DNA of 64,000 nucleotides from Naganishia liquefaciens (lineage: Eukaryota; Basidiomycota; Tremellomycetes; Filobasidiales; Filobasidiaceae). The first letter of the stretch is position 1; each line of letters starts with the position of its first letter. This document shows positions 45,134 through 56,200 of the stretch, piece by piece. The position numbers and the translations under genes are program-made. The stretch lies in NCBI GenBank assembly GCA_013423385.1, contig BLZA01000032.1, positions 701,595-765,594 on the forward strand. The letters run 5' to 3'. A model generated the notes under the pieces. That model did not search any database. It saw nothing but the letters and a program-made list of their open reading frames with translations, and had not been told where the DNA came from.

Positions 45134-47492
45134 TCAGAGCATGACGACACCGATCTTGGACGTCTCTTTGGTCTTCCAGGAGTCCCGTGCTCCATCTATC
45201 GGAGCGCATCTCCAGTTGTAGAGATAGTCTGCAACAACGAATGATCAATCTCATGGCAAGGGTTAGACGAGACGCCTGGATAGCACTTACAGTTCTGTCG
45301 GACAACACGGAAACAGGAGACATATCCGTGAGCTGTGGCTTCATTCGACTGCAAAAGACTTACGAGGTATCCATCGCCAGGTCCAAACTGTGAAATTTGC
45401 AGTAGATCAGTCTTACATTGTTTTATAGCAGCAGCCATGCGTACCAATTGTTCGTGCAGGAATAAGTTGTTATCCATGAGCGATAGCGCATTGAAGACGT
45501 CGAAACCAGCCTGAATATTTCATCGAGATCAGTGGTACCCGCAAGACAGCTCATGGATACGTACCTGCTTGGCAACAATCAACGAATCCTTCATGAGCGC
45601 ATTCAGCCGGACACCCAGGCGCGCCTTGTCTTCTGGCGTATCCCGAGCCGAGTGCGATGATTCCGGCACAGCGTCGCTCGCGTAGTAGAATGCGTAGGCC
45701 GTATTGAGGGATTTATGAGTCGGGTGTTTCATGATGAGGGATGGGAGCGAGTAAAAAGACATGAAGTCGGTGATTGTATGTGTTGATGGATCCTACAGGA
45801 GAGTTAGCGAAATGATTTCCGTATACGTGATGGAGTACGTACCTCGACGACATATGCCCAGACGACCTGACCCTCCCTTCCTCGCCCCTCAACAGTGTCA
45901 CCCGTACCGCGCCCACTAAGGAACCAATGCCTGACCTCGTCATCCGTTGCAAAGACCTGCTGCATCTCGAATCGCTGCATGTACCGCCGCAAGAGCGTCG
46001 CCACCACGGGCACATCTGCTTCGGTCATTTCGCGCCATCCGGGCGTGAGAGGAGCAGTGGGGAGGGCGTATTTCCGGACGAGGCGGGAGATGGTCTCGCC
46101 GCGGCCGATAGGAGTGAAGCCGATGTCGACGAGTTTTGCCGGGTTGAGGTTCCGGTGGTAGTACCTGGGCGAGCGGGCGGTGAGCAGGGGAGGACACGCA
46201 TTTTGTGGCGGAACTTACCGGCAAGTGGAGATGGGCGTGGGAATGACGACGCCGGCCGTGTAGACGGCTTGCCAGATGCCCTTCAAGTTGACGCGCCGTG
46301 TGACTTCTTTGATGAGGACCGGTGCCAGACGCTTATTTCGGAGCTTCTTGTGCGCGCAGAGGAAATTGATCTCCGCAGCTTTAAAGGAGCTAGGAGAAGA
46401 CAGCGCGTGAGTACGAGAAGTCTAGAGTGCAGAGATGACGGAGAGATTGAAATAGCCTCTTCAAAGACCATCATGATTGCCTCGGCCTGTCCCTCATCAT
46501 CCAATGCGTGACCGGCACAGAAGCCACTGAACTCCCCTCAGATTCAGAGAAAGCTTCGACTTCGGCCGCGGGGCTTCGTTTCGAGTGAGAAGGCTGCTGT
46601 GCGAATCGCCGGACGCTTTCCTTGCGAACGCGCTCTCCTATCCTCAACCGCAAGCGCTAAAGGCTGGATCGAATGTCGATATTACTCACTTATCCCTGAC
46701 GCCCACATCCATCGGAATACCACTGATGAACGCGATAAGCTTTCCGCTACCCTTGACCCGCACGCCAATGTGCCAATCCTCGACATATCCCGGCGGACCC
46801 AACGCCCATCGTAAAAACTCGTCCGTGTACCCGAGCCGGAAACTCGCGTCCGGGTCCTCGACATAGTTTTCCGAGAGCAATTGTTGTGTTTCGCGAAGTT
46901 GAGTAGGGGAAGTAATGTCGATGGTGGACCATTCGTAACCTGATGGAAGGGCTAGCGGGTCTTTGCGTACGGATTCGACGGTGCGCGGGGGATCAATCGG
47001 GCCTTCGGCGGGCTCAGAGGCGGATGAGGAGGAGGACGCGACCGTCTGGATGACGGGTTGCGTTTTCCAAAACTTGTGTTCCCCGAGATCTTTGGTGTTC
47101 TGGGCGTTGCCGAGCGCAGATTTACCCTCGAGAAGCTTGATCAGGTCGACGGCTTGCAAGGCGCGCTTGATCTCGGCTTCATTGATGGTTGGGGGTGCAG
47201 AACCAGCAGGGGTATCGTTCACGATTTGCTGCTGCACCTGAGCGACAAGCGCGTCGGGAACGGAGCCCGAGGAGATATCCTTGAGCTTTTGGATTGCTTT
47301 GGATGCCTTGTTCTTGGATTTCTTCTTCTTCTTCTTGGACGAACCGGCCGCTGCAGGGGCCTGATCATTGACTTCTTCCTCTTCCTCTCCTGCCTCGCCT
47401 TCCGCGTCCGCCTCGGCCTGGAGGTCGGCGAACTTGTCGAGCAGGTCACGCAGGTTGGCTGGGTCGTCTATCTTGGGCTGGTCGGCAGGCAT
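45134..47492 (-). CDS. NMT1: Glycylpeptide N-tetradecanoyltransferase (N-myristoyltransferase)
   Basis: Adds myristate from myristoyl-CoA to N-terminal glycines; cytosolic and ribosome-associated. Eight exons fit in phase: 46690-47492, 46219-46389, 45843-46164, 45565-45792, 45445-45510, 45364-45387 (24 nt), 45291-45294 (4 nt) and 45134-45228, for 570 residues. The N-terminus has the usual acidic and poly-Lys region ([16 protein letters not shown]). The core shows [72 protein letters not shown] and the terminal KIGVVML, whose end carboxylate is catalytic in this family. The conserved LNYYLYNWR stretch exists only if the 4-nt exon AACT is included. Intron 1 is 300 nt. Confidence 0.95.
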
Positions 47493-48582
47493 GATGCGCA
47501 AGGACGAGGGGTGTACGGGTCAGGCAAGAATGCGAGTCGTCAGTCATGTCGACGTTGATGTCGCCCAGTCGAGTTCGATCATGTTCGACAATATTCGCGT
47601 ATCAGACACAAGCCAGAAATTGTCGATTTTGGCGGAAAAGGGGGATCTCAAGCGGAAATATGCGACACAGTTAGAATTCGCTCATTGCAGCGGTTCGGAT
47701 CACCGCTGACTACCGTCAAAGGTCAGGCCGCCGTCCTTTCTTGACTCGGGTCGAGCCAGATACTGGACCAATCAAAATTGCCGCAGCGGGAAGCTCGCAA
47801 CGTCCTACCGGATCTGAATGAAATCGGGTGGTCATATTCAGCAAGCTATGCGAGCGATTGGGTTGCTCCTTTCTTCCGATAAAGGGGAATCGAAAGTGTT
47901 TCCTTTGCAACGATCACCTGATTTGGTGAACGAAAATTTGTTCATCATTTGTACGGCAAAGTCCCGCGAAGAAATTCAATCTATCGCTCATTGCACTACG
48001 TGCTTTTGTGAGAATTGGTTACGACCAAGTCTGTCGTATTCTGAGATGCGCCACACGTATCAGAGACCGTAAAGGGATTGATAATGGTGGGCAAACATCT
48101 CAGAAGGCAGAGAAAAAGGAATTGTTCAACCTTGTGGATATGTACCGTTGGGCTCGGATACTTGGACAGAGAGAAGAATGAATGCGAACAAAGTAGAAAT
48201 GAAATAGACTTTGTGTGGCGGTTAGTGATTCACATGAGTGACGAGCGTGTATTCACGACAAAGTCATGCGTGCTCAATCGCTTCATTGGATAGGTCCCGA
48301 GCTCAGTGTCATTAAATGTGCAACGTTGCAGCATCGACAACTGTTTCAGATGCTTTTAGGATTCTAGTGAGCATCTGACAGGTCCCTTTGACGAGGAGGG
48401 AGCATGTATCCTTTGTATGTTCCCCACATCGAGCGATTCACTTTTCCTACCGCGATCTCGTTGGATGCGCTATATATTGAGGGACGAAGCGGGGGGGGGG
48501 GGACAGAACGACGAAGAGATATCTTTCGAAACCTCCTTCCTTCCCTCTAAGCGCCTCGCTACCGACGAAATTACTTCACGAA
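47493..48582. other. Intergenic
   Basis: About 1.1 kb, AT-richer than its surroundings, no gene seen. A run of about 12 G lies near 48491-48502, upstream of the next gene. Confidence 0.5.
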
Positions 48583-49128
48583 ATGTTGTCAGAATCACAA
48601 CGCGAAGCCTTGGTAACAACAATGGCAGGTAGAGCGGACGAGTGGGATGAGAAAATCGATAAATTGGACGCAAGTCTGGAGAGCATCAGGACGTATGTGA
48701 CGGAGCGTAAGACGAGCTCCGCCATTCCTGGCACAGAAGACCTGTCGAAAGCACAAATGTCAATCTTTGACTGCGAATCCGTCCTTGAAGAGTACATCAA
48801 ATTCCTCGATCAACTGAGCAACTTTGTGACAGAGAATTCGCAAACTATCGACTCTTATTTCCAAGCGAGAGACTCTCCCTCCAGCGATCCCAAGGAAATC
48901 GATGAGTGGACTCCCTATACTCACCATGATGTGATACAGGTGATAAACGAAGATGGGCTTGATGGGCGAAAGACTTTCCTCGAGCAAGTGCAAGAGGTGA
49001 TTGACACCTTGACCAGTCAATGGAACCTGAGCGGGGAAACGGTCCTCATAGTGCCGCAGAGTCTGAGGGAAGACGTATCTGGGGAAGAAACGACTGGGAA
49101 GGGACACAAGGAAAGCAAGGAAAGTTAG
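48583..49128 (+). CDS. Hypothetical helical protein, tandem paralogue 1 (181 residues)
   Basis: Single exon with ATG at 48583. Unrecognised; acidic and strongly helical (DEWDEKIDKLDASLESIRTY, CESVLEEYIKFLDQLSNFV), suggesting coiled coil. A C-terminal QWNLSGETVLIVPQSL block and the nearby FLEQVQEVIDTL align with the paralogue at 50558-51070. It ends in a Lys/Ser/Glu tail. The 3' flank is also similar to that of the paralogue, so the two came from one duplication. Confidence 0.65.
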   Translation: MLSESQREALVTTMAGRADEWDEKIDKLDASLESIRTYVTERKTSSAIPGTEDLSKAQMSIFDCESVLEEYIKFLDQLSNFVTENSQTIDSYFQARDSPSSDPKEIDEWTPYTHHDVIQVINEDGLDGRKTFLEQVQEVIDTLTSQWNLSGETVLIVPQSLREDVSGEETTGKGHKESKES

Positions 49129-50557
49129 AGGCAGGCAAGCGCAGCAGACCGGAAACAGGCCGGAAGCAATGATCTGAAAGCATTACAGCATTTAGAAGAG
49201 CCGGATGTCGTGAAGAAGATTATAGTATAGTCTTTGACTTGACTGCTGTGATTGACGGTAGTAACGGGCAATCTACGTTCATGCGTTCAGGTCAATTTTG
49301 AGGCTTCCAGTCCGCTCGTTCCATCAGGTCTTTGCACCAGCTATTGTACCCTGCTGGGCTGGTCGTACCACGCTCCTTTCAGAGAACGCTTTGTACGCGG
49401 GTAACGCGTCTGGGGGCACCCCTTCAAAAGCTAACCGAACATGCGTCTAAAGATTAGATCAGTCTGGGCGATCGGCTGTGGGCCTTGTGTCAGCTTTTGT
49501 CTACCTGAGCGAGAATATTTGGAATATTTGGCTGCGTTTTAAGCCACAAGAGCTGTTACAATCTGGTGAAGCTGCTAGTCGTATAACCTTAATTCGACCT
49601 TGACAAATGCAGCCACATTTCTGCCCACCATGAGTCGAAAAGCGCCCTGGGTGACGCATATGCCCCGCACCGCGTGTTGCGTCTACTTGTAATCCCATTG
49701 TGCTGTATGATACAACCCAATATAGGTCTCCGATAGATCCAGTTCAAACGATGTTGAGGACCGGTAACCTGATCCATAAAAGCGGATTCCACCATTGTTA
49801 TGTAGATGATCTAGCACTAGCGATGCGCAGACAGCACAGTTGATAGCTCAAGACAGCATCTCATTTTACCCAAAGTCGAAGTTAACAGTAACTGATCCAG
49901 AACAAATTGTGCATTCACAAAGGCTTCGTGATCGAAGGAACTTAAAGAGGGAATCACAGGAACAAATTGGGAATCACAGGATATGATGGCTAACACAGCA
50001 TATCATAACAAGACAGGATTACCTCTATATAAGCTTTCCCGAGTATACAAGACACGTATGGGAAAATTGTGCCTCCCTGAATTAACCAAAGAGATGGAAA
50101 TGCCGCGAGTCGCTCAAAGGCTTCAGGTATGCACGCTCTCAGGTCGTTAAAAGTAGCTTAGCTGATACCTATTTCTACAACGACCTTAGTTGTGCTGTTC
50201 GAGCTCAGGGTGCCAAGGCAGTATAGTCTCCTACAAGCACTGAGCCAGGACACGCGGTGAGCATCGGGTACTTTCGGCAGCAGAGAAACGAAGGAAATCA
50301 GAGCTGTACTCAAAAGTTATGGGCAATACGTTCCCTTTGTTGATGAACCCCTCAATACCCTTGTCGTTGACTCCTTCAACGACAAATCTGCCGACGGTAT
50401 CCTTTGTCGTCGACCCCCTCAATAACAAATCTGGTTGCGTCACAACACAACCGCTCGTCGCCGTGAAATTATATAACGCGCTCAAGCGGTGGAAGAGTAG
50501 ATCTGAAGAATTTGTCGGAATAGAACACTTGAACATTCCTCGAACCCACCTATCATC
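49129..50557. other. Duplicated 3' flank and spacer
   Basis: The first part (about 49130-49320) matches the flank after 51071, including TTTGACTTGACTGCTGTGAT and TTCAGGTCA..CCGCTCG. The remainder has no gene. Just before the second paralogue (about 50332-50440) lie two to three imperfect ~43-bp repeats sharing TTGTCGTTGAC../CGACAAATCTG. Confidence 0.55.
49600..49685 (+). repeat. Orphan copy of the EMC2 upstream sequence
   Basis: This stretch matches 51530-51615, which lies just upstream of the EMC2 start. Shared strings include ACCTTGACAAA, CTGGGTGACGC and GCCCCGCACCGCGTGTT. No EMC2 coding sequence follows here, so it is a promoter-proximal remnant carried along by the tandem duplication. 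Confidence 0.7.
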
Positions 50558-51070
50558 ATGTCAGAACTCTCGCAATTCACAGAATACAAGCAGCAGTTAG
50601 AAGAAGCATTGACTGCATATGAGGGAGTAGCCGATGCCCTAGTTCAGACAATCGGCGAGTTACAGTCATTTGCAACTGAAGTGGAAAATGGTCAAACCAC
50701 GTTCAATGAGCAGGAGTCATGCCGAGCTCAGAAACTCATCGAACAGTGTTCCACGGCAATGTCCGAATTCAAGAAGCCGTTCATTGATGTCTTGCAGTTC
50801 CTGGAGGATAATTCTGACGTCGCGGAGTCATACATAAGCATGCGTACTAACGAATCGAAAGCTCCAAACAAGAAAGATGGGCTCAGCTTCAGAGCTAGAC
50901 ATGACAAAGTGAAGGCTGGAGGCCTAAAGGACCGAGCAGACTTCGCTAGAGAAACGCGCCTCCTTATCCAAAAAATCAATATGGAATGGAATTTAAAGGG
51001 GAAAACGGCTCTAAAAGTTCCTGAGATTTTAGAGAATGAAGCTGGCATGGAAAGGGAATCAATGTCGTAG
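50558..51070 (+). CDS. Hypothetical helical protein, tandem paralogue 2 (170 residues)
   Basis: Single exon with ATG at 50558. It aligns with the gene at 48583-49128 over most of its length: FLEDNSDVAESYISMR against FVTENSQTIDSYFQAR, and MEWNLKGKTALKVPEILE against SQWNLSGETVLIVPQSL. The N-terminal half is coiled-coil-like (YKQQLEEALTAYEGVADALV). Function unknown. Divergence of the proteins is large compared with the still alignable 3' flank, which hints at fast protein change. Confidence 0.65.
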   Translation: MSELSQFTEYKQQLEEALTAYEGVADALVQTIGELQSFATEVENGQTTFNEQESCRAQKLIEQCSTAMSEFKKPFIDVLQFLEDNSDVAESYISMRTNESKAPNKKDGLSFRARHDKVKAGGLKDRADFARETRLLIQKINMEWNLKGKTALKVPEILENEAGMERESMS

Positions 51071-51678
51071 AAAGAATCGAGAAAGGAAGGGAGACGCAAG
51101 GAAAGCAAGGAAAGCCAGAGACAGGAGGGGCATGAATGCGCAAGAAGCAGTCGGGGGACAAGCTTTGTCAAACGGAAGCGATAGTTTGAGCATTACAGCA
51201 CACAGAAGAGCCGGCTGAAGCGAAGAAGGCTATATGGTTGTAGTTTTCGACTTGACTGCTGTATTGACGATAGTCATGGGCATTTTATGCTTCGGCGTTC
51301 AGGTCAGTTCTGAGCCTTCGGTCCGCTCGCTAAGATCAGGTGATTGGATACTGCTGCTTTGCTGAATGTGGTCCGACGACGCTGCTCCGAGAAAACGCTA
51401 CAGGCGGGCAAGGTGACTTGGGTACCGATTCAACAGCTAGATGGACAGGCGTCTGAAAATTATGAGCGAATACTTTGTGACTGCTCTTTCGTGCCCTCAA
51501 GTCAGCCTAGCTGCTCGCCATAAATCCACCTTGACAAAATGAAGCATTTTGTGCTCAATTATGGGCCAAAAAGCGCACTGGGTGACGCTCGTTGCCCCGC
51601 ACCGCGTGTTACGTCTTTGATATAGTCCACCTCCATTCCTCATCGACCCCAATCCTCCGGTATTACCAGCCATTCGCA
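51071..51678. other. Second copy of duplicated flank, running into the EMC2 promoter
   Basis: The first 250 bases match the flank after 49129; 51530-51615 match 49600-49685. No gene here. The EMC2 promoter lies at its right end. Confidence 0.6.
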
Positions 51679-53114
51679 ATGACAGCATCAGCACTCGACA
51701 CTCTCGCGCGGTATCGTACGATCAACGCTCGGCAGTCGGCAGAGGTCATTCGCCTAGGAAAGCAGGTGCTGGCACAAGGGACGCGGCTGGGTGCGCAAGG
51801 TGGGTTTGTGTGTTTAGGATTCCTCGGAGGTATAGCTGACTTGGGTGGTAGAATGGGCTGTGAGAGAGCAGATTGCGATCGCTGCGCTGGATGAAGGAGA
51901 TATCCCGTTCGCGCAGGCAAGTCCTGTCTTGGTATCGTTGTCAAGGTCAAATTGCTAATCTCGTGATACAGGACCAACTCGCCCGCCTGTCGAAAAAGTT
52001 CCCGTCGTCACCTCGGTTACTCGTACTGCAGGGAATGTACCTCGAAGTTCGTGGACAGTATGCGTCGGCGCGAATCATCTATCATGGGCTGTTGGGCAAG
52101 CGGGAGGGAGTAGTGGTGGATGAAGTGGAGGGGGATGACGGGTCGGATGGCAGGAGGGTGATGGATCTCTGGCGCGGGGAGCCGGACGAGTGTTTGGTGG
52201 TAAGTATCCTGTCATCAAGCTGGGCTGTCCCCCCAAGAGCCTAACGCTCCGGCAGACGGCTCATCAACGTCTCATCACGTTGGAGCTTTATCCGCCGAGC
52301 AAAGGAACGGGCGAGAAACGGCAACTATCGCGATGGCCACCAACACCGACGGATCAGGCAATCGCTCGTACCGTACCACTCTTGACTGCCTATCTCGATA
52401 CATTCCACAGCGATCCGGACGCATGGTCCCTTCTGGCGGATCTGTATGTGCAATCAACGCCCGGGATGCGCACGGCAGAAGGATGGGGTGTCGATGCGCT
52501 GTGGGAGGCGGGGAAAGTCGTGCGACGGGCGTGGGAAGGAAAGCAGGTGGGGAGTGGGTACTTGGAGCAGGCGCTGGCGTGTTGTGCGCAGAGGGTGTTG
52601 CTGGAGCCGTGGGATGTCAAGGCGCTTGTGAGGTTTGCCGAAGTGGGGCTGTTGAACGGGTGAGTAGGAAGTAGTGTCCATACGCAAGGAGAGCTCATGC
52701 GCTATGCAGGGATGTGATCTTTGCGTACAAGACCCTGTTACGAGCGGTCGAGATGCTGTCGGAGCCGTATCCGGCGAGCAACGATCCCGCAGCAGCGGAT
52801 GCGGAAGTCAAGGTCGAGGGCATAGAGGGGATGAATTGGTCAGATTTGATGTGCGTGGGAGGCTGGAAGACACGAGTATGGTGGGATCTTGCTGTTGTGA
52901 GTACTATGAACGGTGATCAAACGCAAGCTGACGGGAATCGCAGTGTACCGCCGCGCTGGCGCGCTCCACATCGGCCGACGGCATGTCAAGCGATCCGCCG
53001 ACGCAGGTGCCGGCTGTGAGGAAGCTGGTAGAGACGAGGCTGGATGCGCTGCTGAAGACCAAGGGTGTGGTGGCGAGATGGCAGGCCGAGGCCGAGGCAG
53101 AGAGCACCCCATAG
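51679..53114 (+). CDS. EMC2: ER membrane protein complex subunit 2
   Basis: TPR scaffold on the cytosolic face of the EMC, which inserts tail-anchored and multipass proteins into the ER. Six exons in phase: 51679-51799, 51852-51916, 51972-52199, 52256-52659, 52710-52896 and 52944-53114, for 391 residues. Family marks are LARYRTINARQSAEVIRLGK, EWAVREQIAIAALDEGD, DQLARLSKKFPSSPRLLVLQ, the TPR with TAYLDTFHSDPDAWSLLADL and CAQRVLLEPWDVKALVRFAE. Intron 2 starts with GC (CGCAG|GCAAGT); no GT donor keeps the frame. A Gly/Pro-containing insertion after LELYPPS is longer than in yeast. Its promoter is part of a duplicated unit. Confidence 0.92.
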
Positions 53115-53285
53115 CGGTGGCGGCGTGTCCGACTCTGGGCGCGGGTCGGCTGTTTACTTTGTGGTTCCCGATCCCGCTTCGCACTGTGGATTTATTATGA
53201 AACGCTTCCTTCATGCCACCTGGGCTGAAACTCGTGGCCATCCCGTCATCCTGTCCCCACCGACGACACCTGTCGCGCCGTCGAC

Positions 53286-56200
53286 ATGCTGTTCCGAATA
53301 CCCATCACTCGCGCGCAGGCGGCACAGCTTTTCCCGCCCGTGCTTGCAGCATTCTTGTCGTGCCTCTTCATCGTCATCCGACCCATCGCCGATCTCAGTC
53401 CGCCCTACTCGTTCCTGATTCTCACCATTCAGATCCTGTACTTTTATCCTTCGGGAACGCTTGTGGCTCAAGTCGAGTCGTCGGCATTGGCGTTTGTCGG
53501 TGCGCTCTTCAGTCTTGGATACGCGAATCTCTTTCTCTGGTTTGCGGTGTTGGCCAATCGGGGCCACAATGACGGTGAATCGGTATGGGCGCGGGTCGCA
53601 TGTTCGCTGGGTTTGGCGGCATTGGCAATCAGCAGTGAGTTCTCGGGGAGTATCAGGGAGCGAAGCTGATATCATGTAGCGGGATGGATACGGTCAAAAT
53701 CGCCGCGCCTGATGAACGCCGCGAGGATTGTTCTTTTCCACGGCGTATGGCTGCTTGTCGATACTTCCAATATCCGAGAGGTGAGCCTGAACCAATCTCG
53801 TCTCATCGTAAAATGCCGACTTTCCCGCAGATGTCATCTGCCAATTTCCTCCACCTCTTCTATCCGACGCTCTTCGCCATGCTCGTTTCCCTGCTCTCAT
53901 CCGTCATCGGACATTTCCTCATTCCGCCATATCAAGCCTCTCTCCGGGACGTCCTTCATGAAGCGATCGATTCGCTGCAACATGAAATACAGATTCAAGT
54001 CAAGGGTGCACTGCCGCGGCAGGAAACATCGACTCCGACAGACGCCAGCGAGTCACCAGGACTCTCTGAGGGCCCGGAGCCCAACCTTCCACGACCGATC
54101 ACCCAGGCCCGACTGCTGAACATTTCGAAACCCGCCCGCTCGTTGCCCAAGCTGACGCCCGTTTTGCGGAACTTGTACAACGCGAGGCGGCATAGCGTCA
54201 CATATGCTCCGCTCGGACCCACAGCGATTCGGCCATTCTTGACATTGCTGGGAACGAGAATCGGACGGAATGCGGTGGCCAAGGGGGCTGGAAGCGATTT
54301 GCACACGGCATTCGCCCAGAGGAAAGGCAGGAGGGGCGAGGAAGAGACGAGCCCACCCTTTGTGGAGAGCTTGCCCTTGTTGGCGGCCACGATGACTGCG
54401 GCGCTTTCGGTGTGCGCCAGGGCGGTCGAGGATGCGTACGGATGGTCGGAGACACGGAGAGAGTTCAATCTTCGGGCGCTATGGAAACGTCTTGGACAAC
54501 CGTCGGCGCGGAAATCATTTCAGTCCGGCACATTCCGCTCCGGAGACGAACTTCGGACGATTCGTAGCGAGATGGAGACCGCCGTCGCGGCTTTTGAAGC
54601 CGACCTTCTCATCTGGCTCGAGATGGATGTTTTCGCCGCTTGGCCCGGGTCCGCTGCAAAGTGTCCCGTTGCAAGAGTCTCGCTGGCAGACCTACCCTCT
54701 GGCTCGGCTCGGGCTATTTTTGAGCAAAAGCTTCAATCTGGTGCACATGGCCTAGATCCGGACAAGATGAAGAGAGCACATGATGCCAGGTTGAAGGCGA
54801 CGTCATGGCTAGTAGCGATGCTAGATGTAGGTCTAATTCCGAACCTGCCCTGCTTCTCAGCTGACGGTGTCAAAGCTTTCTTCCGATATCTCGCAACTGG
54901 TGGCAATATCTCGGTCACTGGTGGATCAGGCTGATGAGCTAGGGTATGCGGAAAGCGGGAAGAGACAGAGCAGAATATGGCTGCCCAAGCTTGGCAAGCA
55001 CTGGCTCATGAAGGCACCTGGCAAGGGGAGATTAGTCGACGACGTGGGAGCGTCTAATTCGGCAGGTGCGTCTTTATCTTTGCCCCGCGTTCTATGCCGA
55101 CTTGGGTCGCACAGTCCAACGGCACGCAGAGCTAGAGTCGGCTGTCAGAGAGGAAACCGAGGATGCCGAATACATTGCCCAGCATCGTCTCGCCCGAGAC
55201 ATCTCCCGAGATGATCATGACCGACACCTGCAAGAACGGGACGGCATTCAACGCTCTAAGGGCAATCAGAAACACAGCAAAAATGAAAAGGGAGATATCA
55301 GGGAGACGAAAGAACATTGGGGGTCACTTTGGGACATGGCGCATGGGTGGAGACGTTGGCAGCTGCGGTGGAAGCTGTGGTGGACGTCGGAACAGACATT
55401 GCAAAGTGAGTCGAATCTTCCACGAAGGAAGTGAGCTTGTCTGACGTCAACCCAGGGCGAATTCGTCTCAGCAAGTGGCTGGCGAGCGGAAAGCATTCCA
55501 AGCATGTTCATTACGCTTTTAAGATGGCCTTGGGAGTCATGCTGCTCGGGTTGCCAGCATACTTACCGTTAGGATCAGCAGGTCTGTTCCATATCGAGCG
55601 CTTCTCAAACATTTCAGCTTATCCCTTTCAGGACGAGACTGGTTCACGGAGTCTCGGGGTCAATGGGTAAGGCGTGAAAGTCTTCCGTCGAGACGCGGGT
55701 TCTGACCTCCTTAATCGCTCAGGCTTTGATTAGTTAGTGAGTATCTCCTTGCAACCATATGCCTTTATTACTGATGATCTCCCAGCCTCTACGTCTTGGA
55801 TATAACCACCGGGGCGACGTTTCGCGTTGGTATATGGCGATTGATTGGAACCATTAGCGGAGGTATTGTCGGCTATGTCGTAAGTCGCTTCACTGTGGTT
55901 GTCGCGGCGAATTGACGCCTCTGTTAGGGCTTTGTTATCGCACGTGGAACTGCATACGGCTTGACCGCAGTCGCAACGGTCGCCAGCTTACCCATCGCCT
56001 GGATCATGCTCTACTCCACATATCCCGGTGTCGGCATTGTAGCAGGAATCACATTGCCGCCGATCCTTTTTATTCCGTATATCGAACGAAGCTCGTACTC
56101 TGAAGTCATCATCATTGCGCTGTGGAGAGCCGAGCAAGTCTCTGTAGGGTAAGTAGAACACGCGGCGCGAGATCGTTTACTGGACGACTTTGTTAGGATC

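Noticed and set aside
44042-47492. NMT1 C-terminus ending at [10 protein letters not shown] in the unspliced frame
   Set aside because: It loses the conserved NYYLYNWR and VVML end, which are restored by the micro-exon model.
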